A stretch of DNA of 64,000 nt from Aquimarina aggregata (GCF_001632745.1 NZ_LQRT01000035.1:248001-312000); one strand, 5' to 3'; numbered from the stretch's first letter, positions 51,660-61,751 are shown. The notes: generated from the letters alone by a model not told the origin. Program-made: numbers and translations.

Positions 51660-52568
51660 ATGAATAATTCAAATACTATTGATCCCAGACTCATTTCTAT
51701 TTTAAGAATTTCGACTTTTCTAATTTTTTTAGGAAGAGCATATCAACATTTGGTATGGGATCCACCATACAGAACATTGTTATGGGATGAAGCTATCTTA
51801 AAAGGTATTGTAGAAAATGTTTTCAATACTTCTTGGCACGAATATGTCACTAGCCTAGCTGCAGATACCGGAATAGGTCTTTTTACAAAAACTGTAGGCG
51901 TATTGTATTTATTATGTGCTATAGTAGCATTATTTATAAAACCAAATATGAAAAGACTAGGAAAAGCATTTCTATTAGGTGGTAGTTTCGGACTCCTTAT
52001 ATTGGCTATTTTATATTGCAAGGAAAAATTTCTTCATGTAGGTCAATTTTTTGAATATATGATTCAATTTATGTCCCCTGTACTTTTTTATATGGTTTTA
52101 TTTACAACCATAGAGTTTAAAAAAATACGCTTAATAGCTCTCATCGCAATTGCTCTAACCTTTAGTTGTCATGGGTTGTACGCTGTAGGATATTACCCAA
52201 GACCTGGAACGTTTATTGACATGACTTTAAACACATTACCAATTAGCGAACCAAGTGCACATGCTATGCTAAAAATAGCAGGAATTCTTGATTTTGTAAT
52301 TGCAATAGCTATTTTTATTCCGCGAATTTCATATCCTGCATTAATCTACGCCTTTATTTGGGGTGGTTTAACAGCGATCGCGCGTTTAGTAGGACATTTT
52401 CATATTGAATTTTTATGGAATTCTTTTAATCAATGGACTTGGGAAGTACTTATTAGACTGCCACATGCATTGATACCTTTATTTGTAATGATTGTAGATA
52501 AACCTGAAGTTTCTTTTTTCAAACGAAAAATATCTAAAAATAATCCTCAAATAGAAACCTTGTCTTGA
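51660..52568 (+). CDS. Unknown integral membrane protein
   Basis: A 302-residue protein with about eight membrane helices spread over its length (for example ISILRISTFLIFLGRAYQHL, VGVLYLLCAIVALFI, LIALIAIALTFSCHGLYAVG and YPALIYAFIWGGLTAIAR). The loop between helices 1 and 2 is rich in aromatic and acidic residues (WDPPYRTLLWDE). It has faint likeness to DoxX-type membrane proteins but is not assigned. It precedes the dipeptidase gene by 83 bases. Confidence 0.7.
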   Translation: MNNSNTIDPRLISILRISTFLIFLGRAYQHLVWDPPYRTLLWDEAILKGIVENVFNTSWHEYVTSLAADTGIGLFTKTVGVLYLLCAIVALFIKPNMKRLGKAFLLGGSFGLLILAILYCKEKFLHVGQFFEYMIQFMSPVLFYMVLFTTIEFKKIRLIALIAIALTFSCHGLYAVGYYPRPGTFIDMTLNTLPISEPSAHAMLKIAGILDFVIAIAIFIPRISYPALIYAFIWGGLTAIARLVGHFHIEFLWNSFNQWTWEVLIRLPHALIPLFVMIVDKPEVSFFKRKISKNNPQIETLS

Positions 52569-52651
52569 AAATTTAAGAGTCGCTCAGCATTTTGATTTAA
52601 GATTTGTTTTGTATGTTTAATGTGTACAACATTCACACAAGCTCAATTACT

Positions 52652-53968
52652 ATGAAGAATATTTTCCTGTTTTTTACCTATTCTGTTATTTTTTTATTTT
52701 CATGTAAACAAGAAAGCAAAACTAAAATTCAACAAACAGTTTCTAAGGATCAGATCCTTATTGATAAAGGAAAAGCTATACATAACAAAGTGATTACACT
52801 AGACACGCATTGCGATATCAATATTAAAAACTTTACAGATTCGATTAATTATACTCAGGACCTAGGCACACAGATCACATTACCAAAAATGAAAAAAGGA
52901 GGTTTAGATGTTGCCTGGTTTATCGTTTATACCGGTCAAGATTCATTAACCACAAAAGGATTTGCTAAAGCACATGAAGTTGCTTTATCAAAATTTAATG
53001 CAATCCATAAGCTTGTAGAAGATATAGCTCCTAATGAAATAGAATTAGCCTTAACATCTGATGATGTAAAAAGAATTCATAGTAAAAACAAAAAAGTTGC
53101 TATGATTGGTATTGAAAATGGGTATCCTGTAGGTACCGATATTTCTAATGTGAAAAAATTTCATGAATTAGGTGCGAGATACATGTCCTTATCACATAAT
53201 GGACATAGTCAACTTTGTGATTCAAATACGGGAGAAGCTGACGGGGTCTGGTTACATAACGGATTAAGCGAATTAGGTAAAGAGGTTATTGTTGAAATGA
53301 ATAAATGGGGGATTATGATCGACGTATCCCACCCTTCAAAAGAATCTATGCGCCAGATGATTCAACTATCAAAAGCACCTATCATAGCTTCACATTCTTC
53401 TGCTCGAGCTTTATGTAATCATAGTAGAAATTTAGACGATGAACAATTACAATGGCTTAAAGAAAATGGAGGTGTGGTACAAACAGTTGCTTTTACCTCA
53501 TATCTAAATACCGAGAAATTCGAAAAAAGAGTTGTAGAAGAAGTAGCTATTGCAAAACAAATAGCCGACTCTATGGGAGTCACTTGGTTGGAACGCGAAG
53601 AAATCATCAAACTTAATACAGAGCAAAAAGAAACGTATTATGATTTCTTAGGCAAAATGGCTGCTATTAGAAGAGAAAAGATAAAAAAAATGACCAATCT
53701 ACCCCCAGCTGTAGATGTAGTAGACTTTGTTAATCATATTGATTATATGGTCACTAAAATTGGCATTGATCATGTAGGAATCAGTTCTGATTTTGATGGA
53801 GGTGGTGGTATTGAAGGTTGGAGTGATGCTTCCGAAACTTTTAATGTTACATTAGAGTTAGTAAAGCGCGGTTATACCGAAGAGCAAATTGAAAAACTAT
53901 GGAGCGGTAATCTACTACGTGTGCTTGACAAAGTACAAGAAGTAGCCCAAGAACTCCAAAAAACATAA
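52652..53968 (+). CDS. Membrane dipeptidase (peptidase family M19), lipoprotein
   Basis: A renal-dipeptidase-like enzyme. ATG 52652 (MKNIFLFFTYSVIFLFSC) gives a lipoprotein signal and is preferred over ATG 52604, which adds 16 residues without a signal. Zinc-site segments are visible: TLDTHCDINI (His-x-Asp), GIENGYPVG (bridging Glu), LSHNGHSQ and VSHPSK / IASHSSARAL (His ligands), and GISSDFDGGGG (Asp). It cleaves dipeptides, including mixed D/L forms, at the cell surface or in the periplasm. Length is normal for the family. Confidence 0.92.
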   Translation: MKNIFLFFTYSVIFLFSCKQESKTKIQQTVSKDQILIDKGKAIHNKVITLDTHCDINIKNFTDSINYTQDLGTQITLPKMKKGGLDVAWFIVYTGQDSLTTKGFAKAHEVALSKFNAIHKLVEDIAPNEIELALTSDDVKRIHSKNKKVAMIGIENGYPVGTDISNVKKFHELGARYMSLSHNGHSQLCDSNTGEADGVWLHNGLSELGKEVIVEMNKWGIMIDVSHPSKESMRQMIQLSKAPIIASHSSARALCNHSRNLDDEQLQWLKENGGVVQTVAFTSYLNTEKFEKRVVEEVAIAKQIADSMGVTWLEREEIIKLNTEQKETYYDFLGKMAAIRREKIKKMTNLPPAVDVVDFVNHIDYMVTKIGIDHVGISSDFDGGGGIEGWSDASETFNVTLELVKRGYTEEQIEKLWSGNLLRVLDKVQEVAQELQKT

Positions 53969-54109
53969 AACAGTAAGATGATACACGTTGATCTTTAATA
54001 GTATACTCATAAACTTATTGAAAATATTACATTAGGTATATCATCTATACAATTTAATTAATATTAACCTGTTTATAGTTACACCATTAATTATTACAAA
54101 TTAGATATC

Positions 54110-55156
54110 ATGCTTAAGAAGATCACCTTACTTTTACTTTGTTTAATTACGCTTTCATTTTGCTCTAATGATGAGTCTAATACACCTATTGATGGAGGTG
54201 ACACTGGAAACACAGGTACAACCGGAAATACAGGAAGCACAGGAACTACTGGTACGACTGGGAATACAGGTAATACAGGAACAACCGGTACTACTGGTGA
54301 TACAAATACTGATCCGGATCGTTACAATAAAGAGGTATTTACTGATTTTGAAGTTGCTACTGTAATTTATGGTAACAACACTACCCAAGGAGGAGTAACA
54401 AAAGATCTTGATATGGATATTTATACACCTAAAGGTGATACCGAAACAAAACGCCCTTTAGTTATTCTTGCGCATGGTGGTAGTTTTATAAACGGCTCTA
54501 AAGATCAATTTAAAAACCTGGGGTTAGCACAAATGTTGAGCAAATCGGGTTATGTCGTTGGACTAATTTCATATAGACTTATAGACATTAATGTAAACAC
54601 AAATACCAGTACAGTAGGTACCATCCAAGCTATAAGTGATATGAGAGCAGCGGTTAGGTACTTCAGAAAAGACAATGCAGAAAACAATACCTATAAAATA
54701 GATGTAGACAATGTTTTTGTAGGAGGGTACTCTGCTGGGGCTATTACAGCATTACATGTTGGATACATAAACTCAAAAGAAGAAATACAAACTGTTAATC
54801 CTTTCCTTTCCCCATTATTTGATGCTAATGGTGGATTTGAAGGAGATAGCGGAAACCCTGGATTTTCATCAGAGGTTAAAGGTGTCATCAATATTTCTGG
54901 CGCTATTATAAGTACTGATTTTATACAAAAAGAAGACCCTATTGTCTATAGCATACATGGCACCAATGATGCCACAGTAGCTTTTGAAGGTACTGGTACT
55001 GGGTTAAAAGGTTCTGGACCAATTCATAGAAAAGCAGATGCAGAGAGTATTACAAATAAACTAAACGCTGTTCAAAGTGCAGGACATGATATCATATTTA
55101 GATGTCCTACTTGTAATACAGAAATTCGCGATTTTTTATTTAATAATCTAAATTAA
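54110..55156 (+). CDS. Lipoprotein alpha/beta-hydrolase (esterase) with Gly-X-Thr repeats
   Basis: A 348-residue lipoprotein (lipobox FCS, cysteine 18). After the signal comes a low-complexity run (about 27-65) of tripeptides of the form G-N/T/S-T, with a 9-bp period at DNA level. The catalytic domain follows: oxyanion motif AHGGSF, nucleophile elbow GGYSAGA, and a C-terminal SIHGTNDATV carrying the acid/His region. It resembles feruloyl- or carboxylesterase-type BD-FAE proteins. The repeat probably acts as a linker, or it may be glycosylated at Thr. Its 3' end overlaps the convergent folK-dNK gene by 4 bases. Confidence 0.85.
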   Translation: MLKKITLLLLCLITLSFCSNDESNTPIDGGDTGNTGTTGNTGSTGTTGTTGNTGNTGTTGTTGDTNTDPDRYNKEVFTDFEVATVIYGNNTTQGGVTKDLDMDIYTPKGDTETKRPLVILAHGGSFINGSKDQFKNLGLAQMLSKSGYVVGLISYRLIDINVNTNTSTVGTIQAISDMRAAVRYFRKDNAENNTYKIDVDNVFVGGYSAGAITALHVGYINSKEEIQTVNPFLSPLFDANGGFEGDSGNPGFSSEVKGVINISGAIISTDFIQKEDPIVYSIHGTNDATVAFEGTGTGLKGSGPIHRKADAESITNKLNAVQSAGHDIIFRCPTCNTEIRDFLFNNLN

Positions 55157-56310
55157 GAAACCTTAGAAATTTCACTTAAAATTGAGATATAATCGGTACG
55201 ATTAGCAATAAAGTCTAACGTTGATACATCTATAATCTTAACTTTGAGTTCTGATTGGGATTTTATAAACTGCAAGTATCCTTTGTTTATTTTGTCTAAG
55301 TATTCAGAGGGTATTTTTTGCTCATAGGCTCTTCCTCTTTTCTTAATGTTTTCGAGAAGACGTTCTGTATTTTGATATAAATACACGTATAGTCCTGGTT
55401 TTGGAAGATTAACATACATGAGATCAAAAACTTTTTTATACAATTTAAACTCTTCTTCTTGCAGTGTAACTTTAGCAAAAATTAATGATTTAAAAACATC
55501 GTAATCACTTACCACAAAATCTGTAAACAAGTCAAATTGTGCAATATCATCTTGCATTCTCTGATAACGATCTGCAAGAAAAGACATCTCTAAAGGAAAT
55601 GCGTATCGCTCCATATCCTCATAAAATTTAGGTAAAAACGGATTATCTGCAAAGCGTTCCAAGACAAGTTTTGCATTAAATTCGCTTGCAATTAGTTTAG
55701 CTAAACTTGTTTTACCAGCACCTATATTACCTTCAACAGTAAGGTATTGAAATTGAGATAATCGATACGCCTCTTTAGGGTTCTTAATTTTTTCATTCAA
55801 TCTTAAAATTTCAGAGGTATCAGATGTATCAAAAAGTAACTGTTTTATAGATTTTTTAAATACAGGATGTTCTTTGTCTTTTGCGATATCAACAAGAGGT
55901 TGTAAAACAAATTTTCGATCTTGCATTGAAGAATGAGGAACTATTAGATTTGGTGTATCAATACATCCTTCAGAAGAGAGAATAATATCAAGATCGATTG
56001 TTCTTGGTTCATACCCATCTATATTATTTCTATTTCTACCTAAAAAAGTTTCGATAGCCATAAGTTTATCTAAAACCTTTGTGGTTGTATAAAATGTCTC
56101 TACGCAAATACATGCATTATAAAAATCATCACTACTAAAACCCCATGCTGGTGTTTGATAAACATTAGAGATAGAAACTATATCCCCAATCGTATTATAA
56201 ATTTCATTGGCTGCTTTCTGGATGAAATCTAAGCGATTTCCCATATTACTTCCTAATGAAATATGTATTTGATGTGCTATTTTCAAGGTTGGATATTTAT
56301 ATTCTGGCAA
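55153..56310 (-). CDS. FolK-deoxynucleoside kinase fusion
   Basis: A 385-residue bifunctional protein. Residues about 10-165 form hydroxymethyldihydropterin pyrophosphokinase (ISLGSNMGNR at 17-26, catalytic RTIDLDII with Asp106 and Asp108). Residues about 185-385 form a deoxynucleoside kinase (P-loop GNIGAGKTS 194-202, ERF motif 218-220, DRY near 247-249, lid KKRGRAYEQ). The first makes a folate intermediate, the second phosphorylates deoxynucleosides; both are cytoplasmic. This fusion is found in Flavobacteriia. It is divergent from the queuosine transporter gene. Confidence 0.92.
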   Translation of the reverse strand: MPEYKYPTLKIAHQIHISLGSNMGNRLDFIQKAANEIYNTIGDIVSISNVYQTPAWGFSSDDFYNACICVETFYTTTKVLDKLMAIETFLGRNRNNIDGYEPRTIDLDIILSSEGCIDTPNLIVPHSSMQDRKFVLQPLVDIAKDKEHPVFKKSIKQLLFDTSDTSEILRLNEKIKNPKEAYRLSQFQYLTVEGNIGAGKTSLAKLIASEFNAKLVLERFADNPFLPKFYEDMERYAFPLEMSFLADRYQRMQDDIAQFDLFTDFVVSDYDVFKSLIFAKVTLQEEEFKLYKKVFDLMYVNLPKPGLYVYLYQNTERLLENIKKRGRAYEQKIPSEYLDKINKGYLQFIKSQSELKVKIIDVSTLDFIANRTDYISILSEISKVS

Positions 56311-56350
56311 GAACTCCTTATTTTAGAAGCAAATTAAGCAAAACAAAATC

Positions 56351-56375
56351 ACTTCACCTTATTTTTTTGTGAAGT
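56351..56375. repeat. Inverted repeat in the folK-dNK/yhhQ divergent region
   Basis: ACTTCAC and GTGAAGT (7-bp arms, 11-base spacer) lie 19 bases before the yhhQ start. It might act on either divergent promoter. It does not match the preQ1 riboswitch consensus. Confidence 0.35.
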
Positions 56376-56393
56376 ATTATCAACTATTCTATT

Positions 56394-57101
56394 TTGAAAG
56401 AAACTTCACTTAATCTTAAGGACAAACAAGCAGCATATCGAATTTATCTTATTCTCGCTTCGCTTTTTATTTCATCATTAGTAGTTTCAAATCTAATTTT
56501 TCAAAAGTTTTTTCATTGGGATTTTTTTGGCATATATACTTTTGAAATTTCGGTAGGTATTCTTCCTTATCCTATAACTTTTTTAATTACTGATATTATT
56601 AGTGAAATTTTTGGAAAACGCAAAGCCAATCAAGTTGTCACCGCAGGGATATTTGCTTCTTTTTTTTCATTACTAATTGTATCAGTATCATCGGCTGTTC
56701 CTGCTACATCATGGTCACCTATAAATGACGAAATATTTGACAGTGTTTTTGGAGCCACTGTAATCGCTGTTTTTGCATCTATGATGGCGTATCTTTTTGC
56801 TCAATATATTGATATCCAAATCTTTCATTTTTGGAAACGAACTACTAAAGGCAAACATTTATGGATTCGTAATAATTTTTCTACATTTTCCTCTCAATTT
56901 ATCGACACATTTACGGTATTACTATTACTATGTTTTGCAGGTATAATCGAATGGGATCGTTTTGGTTTTTTATTACTCAATGGTTTTCTATTTAAGGTCC
57001 TCGTAGCGGCTCTCGACACACCTATTTTATACCTATTTGTTCATTTGTTCAGAAAGCGCTTTAAGCTGAAAGAAGGAGGCGAGTTATCTTTAGAAATTTA
57101 A
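56394..57101 (+). CDS. yhhQ: Queuosine precursor transporter (YhhQ/DUF165 type)
   Basis: A 235-residue membrane protein with six helices and the family segments VSNLIFQKFF, GILPYPITFLITDIISEIFGKRKAN and FSSQFIDTFTVLLLLCFAG. It imports queuine or preQ1 precursors for tRNA modification. The start is TTG at 56394; an in-frame stop lies at 56370-56372 and no ATG occurs before helix 1. It is divergent from the folK-dNK gene and close to no other queuosine gene. Confidence 0.88.
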   Translation: MKETSLNLKDKQAAYRIYLILASLFISSLVVSNLIFQKFFHWDFFGIYTFEISVGILPYPITFLITDIISEIFGKRKANQVVTAGIFASFFSLLIVSVSSAVPATSWSPINDEIFDSVFGATVIAVFASMMAYLFAQYIDIQIFHFWKRTTKGKHLWIRNNFSTFSSQFIDTFTVLLLLCFAGIIEWDRFGFLLLNGFLFKVLVAALDTPILYLFVHLFRKRFKLKEGGELSLEI

Positions 57102-57138
57102 AATCTAACAAATAGTTAACGTATCTAAAGCAACATAG

Positions 57139-57146
57139 TATCTTTG
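57139..57146 (+). promoter_or_regulatory. Bacteroidota -7 promoter element
   Basis: TATCTTTG matches TAnnTTTG exactly, 47 bases before the AsmA-like gene start at 57194. No good -33 TTTG. Confidence 0.5.
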
Positions 57147-57193
57147 TATGCAGTTTCTTTACATAAGAAGTCTTATTCTCATAAAATAAAGTC

Positions 57194-59839
57194 ATGAAAA
57201 AAGCCCTCAAAATTCTTGGTATTGTTATACTGTTGTTAATCATCACAATTATTTCTATCCCTTTTCTATTTAAAGGGACCATTCAGGATAAAGTTCGGTA
57301 TTTAGTAAATGAACATGTAAACGCAAAAGTTGATTTTGCAAATGTTGATATTAGTCTATTAAGAAGTTTCCCTAATGCATCTGTAGTAATTGACGAACTT
57401 TCTGTAATCAACTACGCTCCTTTCGAAGGAGACACGTTAGCATACTCAAAAAAAATAGCGTTAGACATGTCTATAAACGAGCTTTTCAAAGATGCTTCTG
57501 AAGCTATTAGTGTACAAAAAATTATTATAGATGAAGCTCTGATAGCTGTTAAGACAGATTCAATCGGAAATTCAAACATAGATATTACAAAATCAGATAA
57601 CGTAACTCCAGAAGACCCAATAGAAACGGAAAATGAAGATGGTTTTACTTTTGCCTTAGAGCATTATGAAATAAACAATAGTAGAATTTTATATCAAGAT
57701 GATGTAAGTAAAATGCTACTAGAAATGACTGGACTTAATCATACCGGTGATGGATCGGTATCTGGCGACAACGTTATTTTAAATACAAATACAATCACAG
57801 AAGCATCTTTTGGTCTTGATGGCACTAAATACCTCAACAAAAACAAACTACAACTTGATGCCGAAATAGAATTAGATCTAAAAAATCAACGATATACGTT
57901 TAGGGAAAACAAAGGACTGATTAATCGATTACCATTAGAGTTTACTGGTTTTGTTCAATTATTTGAAAAATATACTGAAGTCGATCTTAGTTTTAAGACT
58001 CCTACTTCAGATTTTAAAAATTTTCTAGCTGTAATCCCTGAAACTTATGCTAAAAATCTTGATGGAGTTCAGACAAGCGGGGATTTCTCAATTGCCGGCG
58101 TAGTAAAAGGGAAGTCTGATGACACGCATATTCCTACGATGGATATTAGTATCATCTCGCATAACGCATCTTTTAAATACCCTGACTTACCTAAAGCTGT
58201 TAAAAATATTAATATTGATACAAAAATTAAAAATGAAACAGGGTTAGTAGATGATACGTACGTAAATATTGGTAACCTAACCTTTAAAATAGATCAAGAT
58301 TCATTTGCAGCAAAGGGGTATCTAAAAAACCTTACTAAAAATATGATTATAGATATGGCACTCAAAGGAACCTTAAACCTTGCCAATCTTAATCAAGCGT
58401 ATCCTCTACAACTTGAAGAACAATTAAATGGTATTCTAAATGCCGACATCAAAACTCATTTTGATATGCTATCTCTAGAAAAAGAACAATACCAAAATGT
58501 TAAAAGCTCGGGAACAGCAAGTATTTCAAATTTTACATATGCCTCTGAGGAATTGCCCAATGAGATTAGCATTAATAAAGCTAACGTTAGTTTTAATCCG
58601 GGAACTATTTCATTAGATGAACTGCAGGCTACAACGGGTAAATCAGATTTAGCTGCAAAAGGAACTATTACTAATCTCATGGGGTTTTTGTTTGCAAAAC
58701 AGGATCTAAAAGGAGATTTTGATGTTAACTCTAATGTCTTTGCTGTAAGTGACTTTATGGTTAGTGAGGAGGAATCAGAAGGGCAAACAACAGATACAGA
58801 AGCTACAAATGAAGAAGAAACTATGAAAATACCTTCTTTTCTGGATGCTACTTTAAATTTTGATAGTAAAAAAGTGCTATATGATAATTTGGTTTTGGAA
58901 AATGCTAAAGGAACAGTAAAAATAAAAGACGAGACTGCGTATCTTCAAAATGTGACGTCTAATATTTTTGACGGAGGCATCGCATTTAATGGAAATGTAT
59001 CTACTAAATCTGAAACTCCAACTTTTGACATGGCCTTAGATTTAAGTAAGATAGACATTGTGAAGTCATTCGAGAATTTAGAACTTGTAAAAGGCCTAGC
59101 TCCTATTGCCAAGGCATTAACAGGTAATCTTACAACACAAATAAATCTTAATGGCAAACTAAATGATAACCTCACGCCTGTCCTTACTTCTTTAAAAGGG
59201 AAAGCGCTTGCAGAAATCCTAAACGCACAGGTAAGAACTGGAAAAACACCGCTACTTTCTAAATTAGACAATCAACTTAATTTTGTTGAACTCGACAAGT
59301 TGAATCTTAAAGATATTAAAACCAATTTAAGTTTTGACGATGGTAAAATCAATGTAAAACCTTTTAATTTTGATGTACAAGGTATTAAGATTACTGCCGG
59401 AGGTAGCCATAGTTTTGATCAAAGTATGGATTACAATCTTACTTTAGACGTTCCTGCCAAATATTTAGGGAGCGAAGTAGGTAGTTTAATGTCTCAACTT
59501 AACGAAAAAGAAGCTAACTCAGTTACTGTTGGCTTGCCTGTAGGTATTTCAGGAAATTTCACAAATCCTAAAATCAATTTAAATACTGGTCAAGCAGTAA
59601 AACAACTTACTCAACAAATAGTAAATAAGCAAAAAGCCAAAGTAAAAGACGAGTTAGTAGGCAAAGGTCAAAAAGCTATTACCGATTTATTAGGCGGGAC
59701 TAAAAAGAAAAAAGATTCTACAAAAACAGATTCACCTAACAAGACCGAAGACGCCTTAAAGAATACGGCAAAAAGTATTTTAGGAGGTATTCTAGGTAGT
59801 AAGAAAAAGAAAAAAGATTCTACCAAATCTAAAAATTAA
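57194..59839 (+). CDS. AsmA family envelope protein
   Basis: An 881-residue protein with an N-terminal membrane anchor (residues 5-25, LKILGIVILLLIITIISIPFL) and a long periplasmic beta-rich body of the AsmA type (start FLFKGTIQDKVRYLVNEHVNAKVDFANVDISLL, quoted only in part). The C-terminal AsmA domain is near 560-830 (ATLNFDSKKVLYDNL, GLAPIAKALTGNLTTQINLNG, PKINLNTGQAVKQL). It ends in a lysine-rich tail (GSKKKKKDSTKSKN). AsmA-like proteins form hydrophobic grooves that move phospholipids between membranes. Substrate unknown; monocistronic. Confidence 0.88.
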   Translation: MKKALKILGIVILLLIITIISIPFLFKGTIQDKVRYLVNEHVNAKVDFANVDISLLRSFPNASVVIDELSVINYAPFEGDTLAYSKKIALDMSINELFKDASEAISVQKIIIDEALIAVKTDSIGNSNIDITKSDNVTPEDPIETENEDGFTFALEHYEINNSRILYQDDVSKMLLEMTGLNHTGDGSVSGDNVILNTNTITEASFGLDGTKYLNKNKLQLDAEIELDLKNQRYTFRENKGLINRLPLEFTGFVQLFEKYTEVDLSFKTPTSDFKNFLAVIPETYAKNLDGVQTSGDFSIAGVVKGKSDDTHIPTMDISIISHNASFKYPDLPKAVKNINIDTKIKNETGLVDDTYVNIGNLTFKIDQDSFAAKGYLKNLTKNMIIDMALKGTLNLANLNQAYPLQLEEQLNGILNADIKTHFDMLSLEKEQYQNVKSSGTASISNFTYASEELPNEISINKANVSFNPGTISLDELQATTGKSDLAAKGTITNLMGFLFAKQDLKGDFDVNSNVFAVSDFMVSEEESEGQTTDTEATNEEETMKIPSFLDATLNFDSKKVLYDNLVLENAKGTVKIKDETAYLQNVTSNIFDGGIAFNGNVSTKSETPTFDMALDLSKIDIVKSFENLELVKGLAPIAKALTGNLTTQINLNGKLNDNLTPVLTSLKGKALAEILNAQVRTGKTPLLSKLDNQLNFVELDKLNLKDIKTNLSFDDGKINVKPFNFDVQGIKITAGGSHSFDQSMDYNLTLDVPAKYLGSEVGSLMSQLNEKEANSVTVGLPVGISGNFTNPKINLNTGQAVKQLTQQIVNKQKAKVKDELVGKGQKAITDLLGGTKKKKDSTKTDSPNKTEDALKNTAKSILGGILGSKKKKKDSTKSKN

Positions 59840-60003
59840 CTAACACTTGCAATATTTTATGGTTTTTCAGCAGCTTAATTACACCAATAAAGTAGTTTCC
59901 TACAATTAAGTTAATTTTGTTAAAAACTATTATTTTTTAGTCGCAATATATTTACTAAAACTAGGTTAGGGATTTTACAAAGTCAAAATTAAATCCCCTG
60001 GCT

Positions 60004-61272
60004 ATGAAATTAAATATTGTAAATTTTACAATCTTTTTGTTTACTATTTTGTCGTTCTCACAAACAAAATCTTATGACGATCAGATGAAATGGATGAAAG
60101 GTTGGACCAATTTTGATCCTAATCACGAAGACTATCCTGAAGCAGAAGAAAAACTCCCAAACATTATTAATACTGATTCTTATTTAAGCAATGATGTAGT
60201 TTACTTAATGTCTGGAAATGTATATATCATCGACAATGCTACCTTAACTATTCAAGAAGGAACTATTATTAGATGTGATACCGAAGATGCTTCTAGTCTT
60301 GTTGTAACCAAAGGCTCTAGATTAATTGCAAAAGGATCCAAAACCTTACCTATAGTTTTTACCTCTAACAACACTAAAAGATCTCGAAATCCTGGAGATT
60401 GGGGCGGTATAATAGTTATTGGATCTGGTAAAGTAAATGCCGCAACATCAAAAACAGTAGAAGGCAATTTTTTACCTCAATATGCTGAATATGGCGGTTC
60501 AAGAGAAGATGAAAACACCACAGAAATGTCCTATGTTAGGATTGAATATGCAGGAAAAAAAATCAATCAATCTAAAGAACTAAATGGTTTATCACTTTAT
60601 GCTTTAGGAAAAAACTCAATACTTCATCATATAATGATAAGTTACTCTGCAGATGATTCTTTTGAGGTTTTTGGGGGTTCTGCAAATATGAATAACTTGA
60701 TTTCATTTAAAGCCAAAGATGATGATTATGATTTCACACTAGGATATACTGGTATGTTAGACAACATTTTAGCTATTCGACACCCATATATAAGTGATAG
60801 TAGTGGGTCTTATGCTATAGAAGCCGATGGATATGATCCAAAAAGTGGATTGGATGCAACAAGAATATTATCCGAAATTCACATTAAAAATGCAACATTA
60901 ATAAACTTATCAGATATAAGTAATTATAAATTCACTACTGCCGCCATTTCTTCTAAAAACATGGCAAAACTAAATGTAACACAATCAAGAATATCTGGTT
61001 TTGCTAATGTGGTTCTATTTGACACCTCATATACATCCTATACAGATTTAGAAAATAAATTCTTACTCGAAAACAGTATCTTTAATGTACATGGCCCTAC
61101 AGTCATTGCTAAGTCTCAATTTGCTACTATAGGAAATATCGATCAGTTATTAAAATACAATATGTATACTAAGCATTTTCAAGCTGTGGATAATGTATTT
61201 GTAGATCCATTTCATCGAAAGCATCCTAAATTTACTATAAAGGATTCTGACACCTATACTGTCATGCAATAA
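60004..61272 (+). CDS. Exported beta-helix-like protein (copy A)
   Basis: A 422-residue exported protein (signal ending ILSFSQ). After an N-terminal MKWMKGWTNFDPNH segment the sequence has repeated short strands typical of a right-handed parallel beta-helix (SGNVYIIDNATLTIQEGTII, SRLIAKGSKTLPIVFTSNN, GDWGGIIVIGSGKVNA, YVRIEYAG, ISYSADDSFEVFGG). Such proteins are widespread in Bacteroidota and often surface-exposed, but no enzyme motif is visible. It forms a pair with the small exported protein gene 37 bases later. The pair is duplicated at 61989-63713. Confidence 0.75.
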   Translation: MKLNIVNFTIFLFTILSFSQTKSYDDQMKWMKGWTNFDPNHEDYPEAEEKLPNIINTDSYLSNDVVYLMSGNVYIIDNATLTIQEGTIIRCDTEDASSLVVTKGSRLIAKGSKTLPIVFTSNNTKRSRNPGDWGGIIVIGSGKVNAATSKTVEGNFLPQYAEYGGSREDENTTEMSYVRIEYAGKKINQSKELNGLSLYALGKNSILHHIMISYSADDSFEVFGGSANMNNLISFKAKDDDYDFTLGYTGMLDNILAIRHPYISDSSGSYAIEADGYDPKSGLDATRILSEIHIKNATLINLSDISNYKFTTAAISSKNMAKLNVTQSRISGFANVVLFDTSYTSYTDLENKFLLENSIFNVHGPTVIAKSQFATIGNIDQLLKYNMYTKHFQAVDNVFVDPFHRKHPKFTIKDSDTYTVMQ

Positions 61273-61309
61273 ATCAAGCAACACTATTTATTAATAAACA
61301 ATTACAATA

Positions 61310-61747
61310 ATGAAATTATTTGGCATCACGATTATTACTATACTATCATTAAATTTAAGCCATGGCCAATCAGTAAAAAATGTTTTTTTTGATCAAGAAA
61401 ATTTAATTGGAAAATTTCACACCATAGATGAACTTGAAAATTTAAAGAAAGGAGAACTTATTTCACTATATACCAAACGAGTAAATGAAATAACAACCGT
61501 AATACCATATCTTGCTTTAACAAATGAATCTGGTGTTAAACTGGCAGATATCGGAATTAAAGAAGACTCTAATCACCTAAAAATTCTTGACAAACATCAT
61601 GAGGTCTCTATAAAAGCTTCAGAAAGCAACACCGAACTGGTTTCTGAACTCATACCCTATGCCGATACCGAAAAAATTATTTGGGCGATTTTATATTTTG
61701 AAGATGTCATAAAAAAAATACGAATTGGTCCTAATGGAAACTTTTAA
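61310..61747 (+). CDS. Small exported protein (copy A)
   Basis: A 145-residue protein with a signal peptide (MKLFGITIITILSLNLSHGQ). The mature part is helical and shares FHTIDELxxLxKGxLIxLYxxR and VIPYLxLTNxxG with the copy at 63282-63713. It contains no cysteine or known motif. It is co-transcribed with the beta-helix-like gene and ends at a strong terminator. Function unknown; a partner or chaperone of the beta-helix-like protein is an inference from the duplicated pairing. Confidence 0.7.
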   Translation: MKLFGITIITILSLNLSHGQSVKNVFFDQENLIGKFHTIDELENLKKGELISLYTKRVNEITTVIPYLALTNESGVKLADIGIKEDSNHLKILDKHHEVSIKASESNTELVSELIPYADTEKIIWAILYFEDVIKKIRIGPNGNF

Positions 61748-61751
61748 ACAG

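Noticed and set aside
56341..56393. preQ1 riboswitch before the queuosine transporter gene
   Set aside because: There is a short hairpin, but neither the A-rich tail nor the loop sequence of known preQ1 classes is present.
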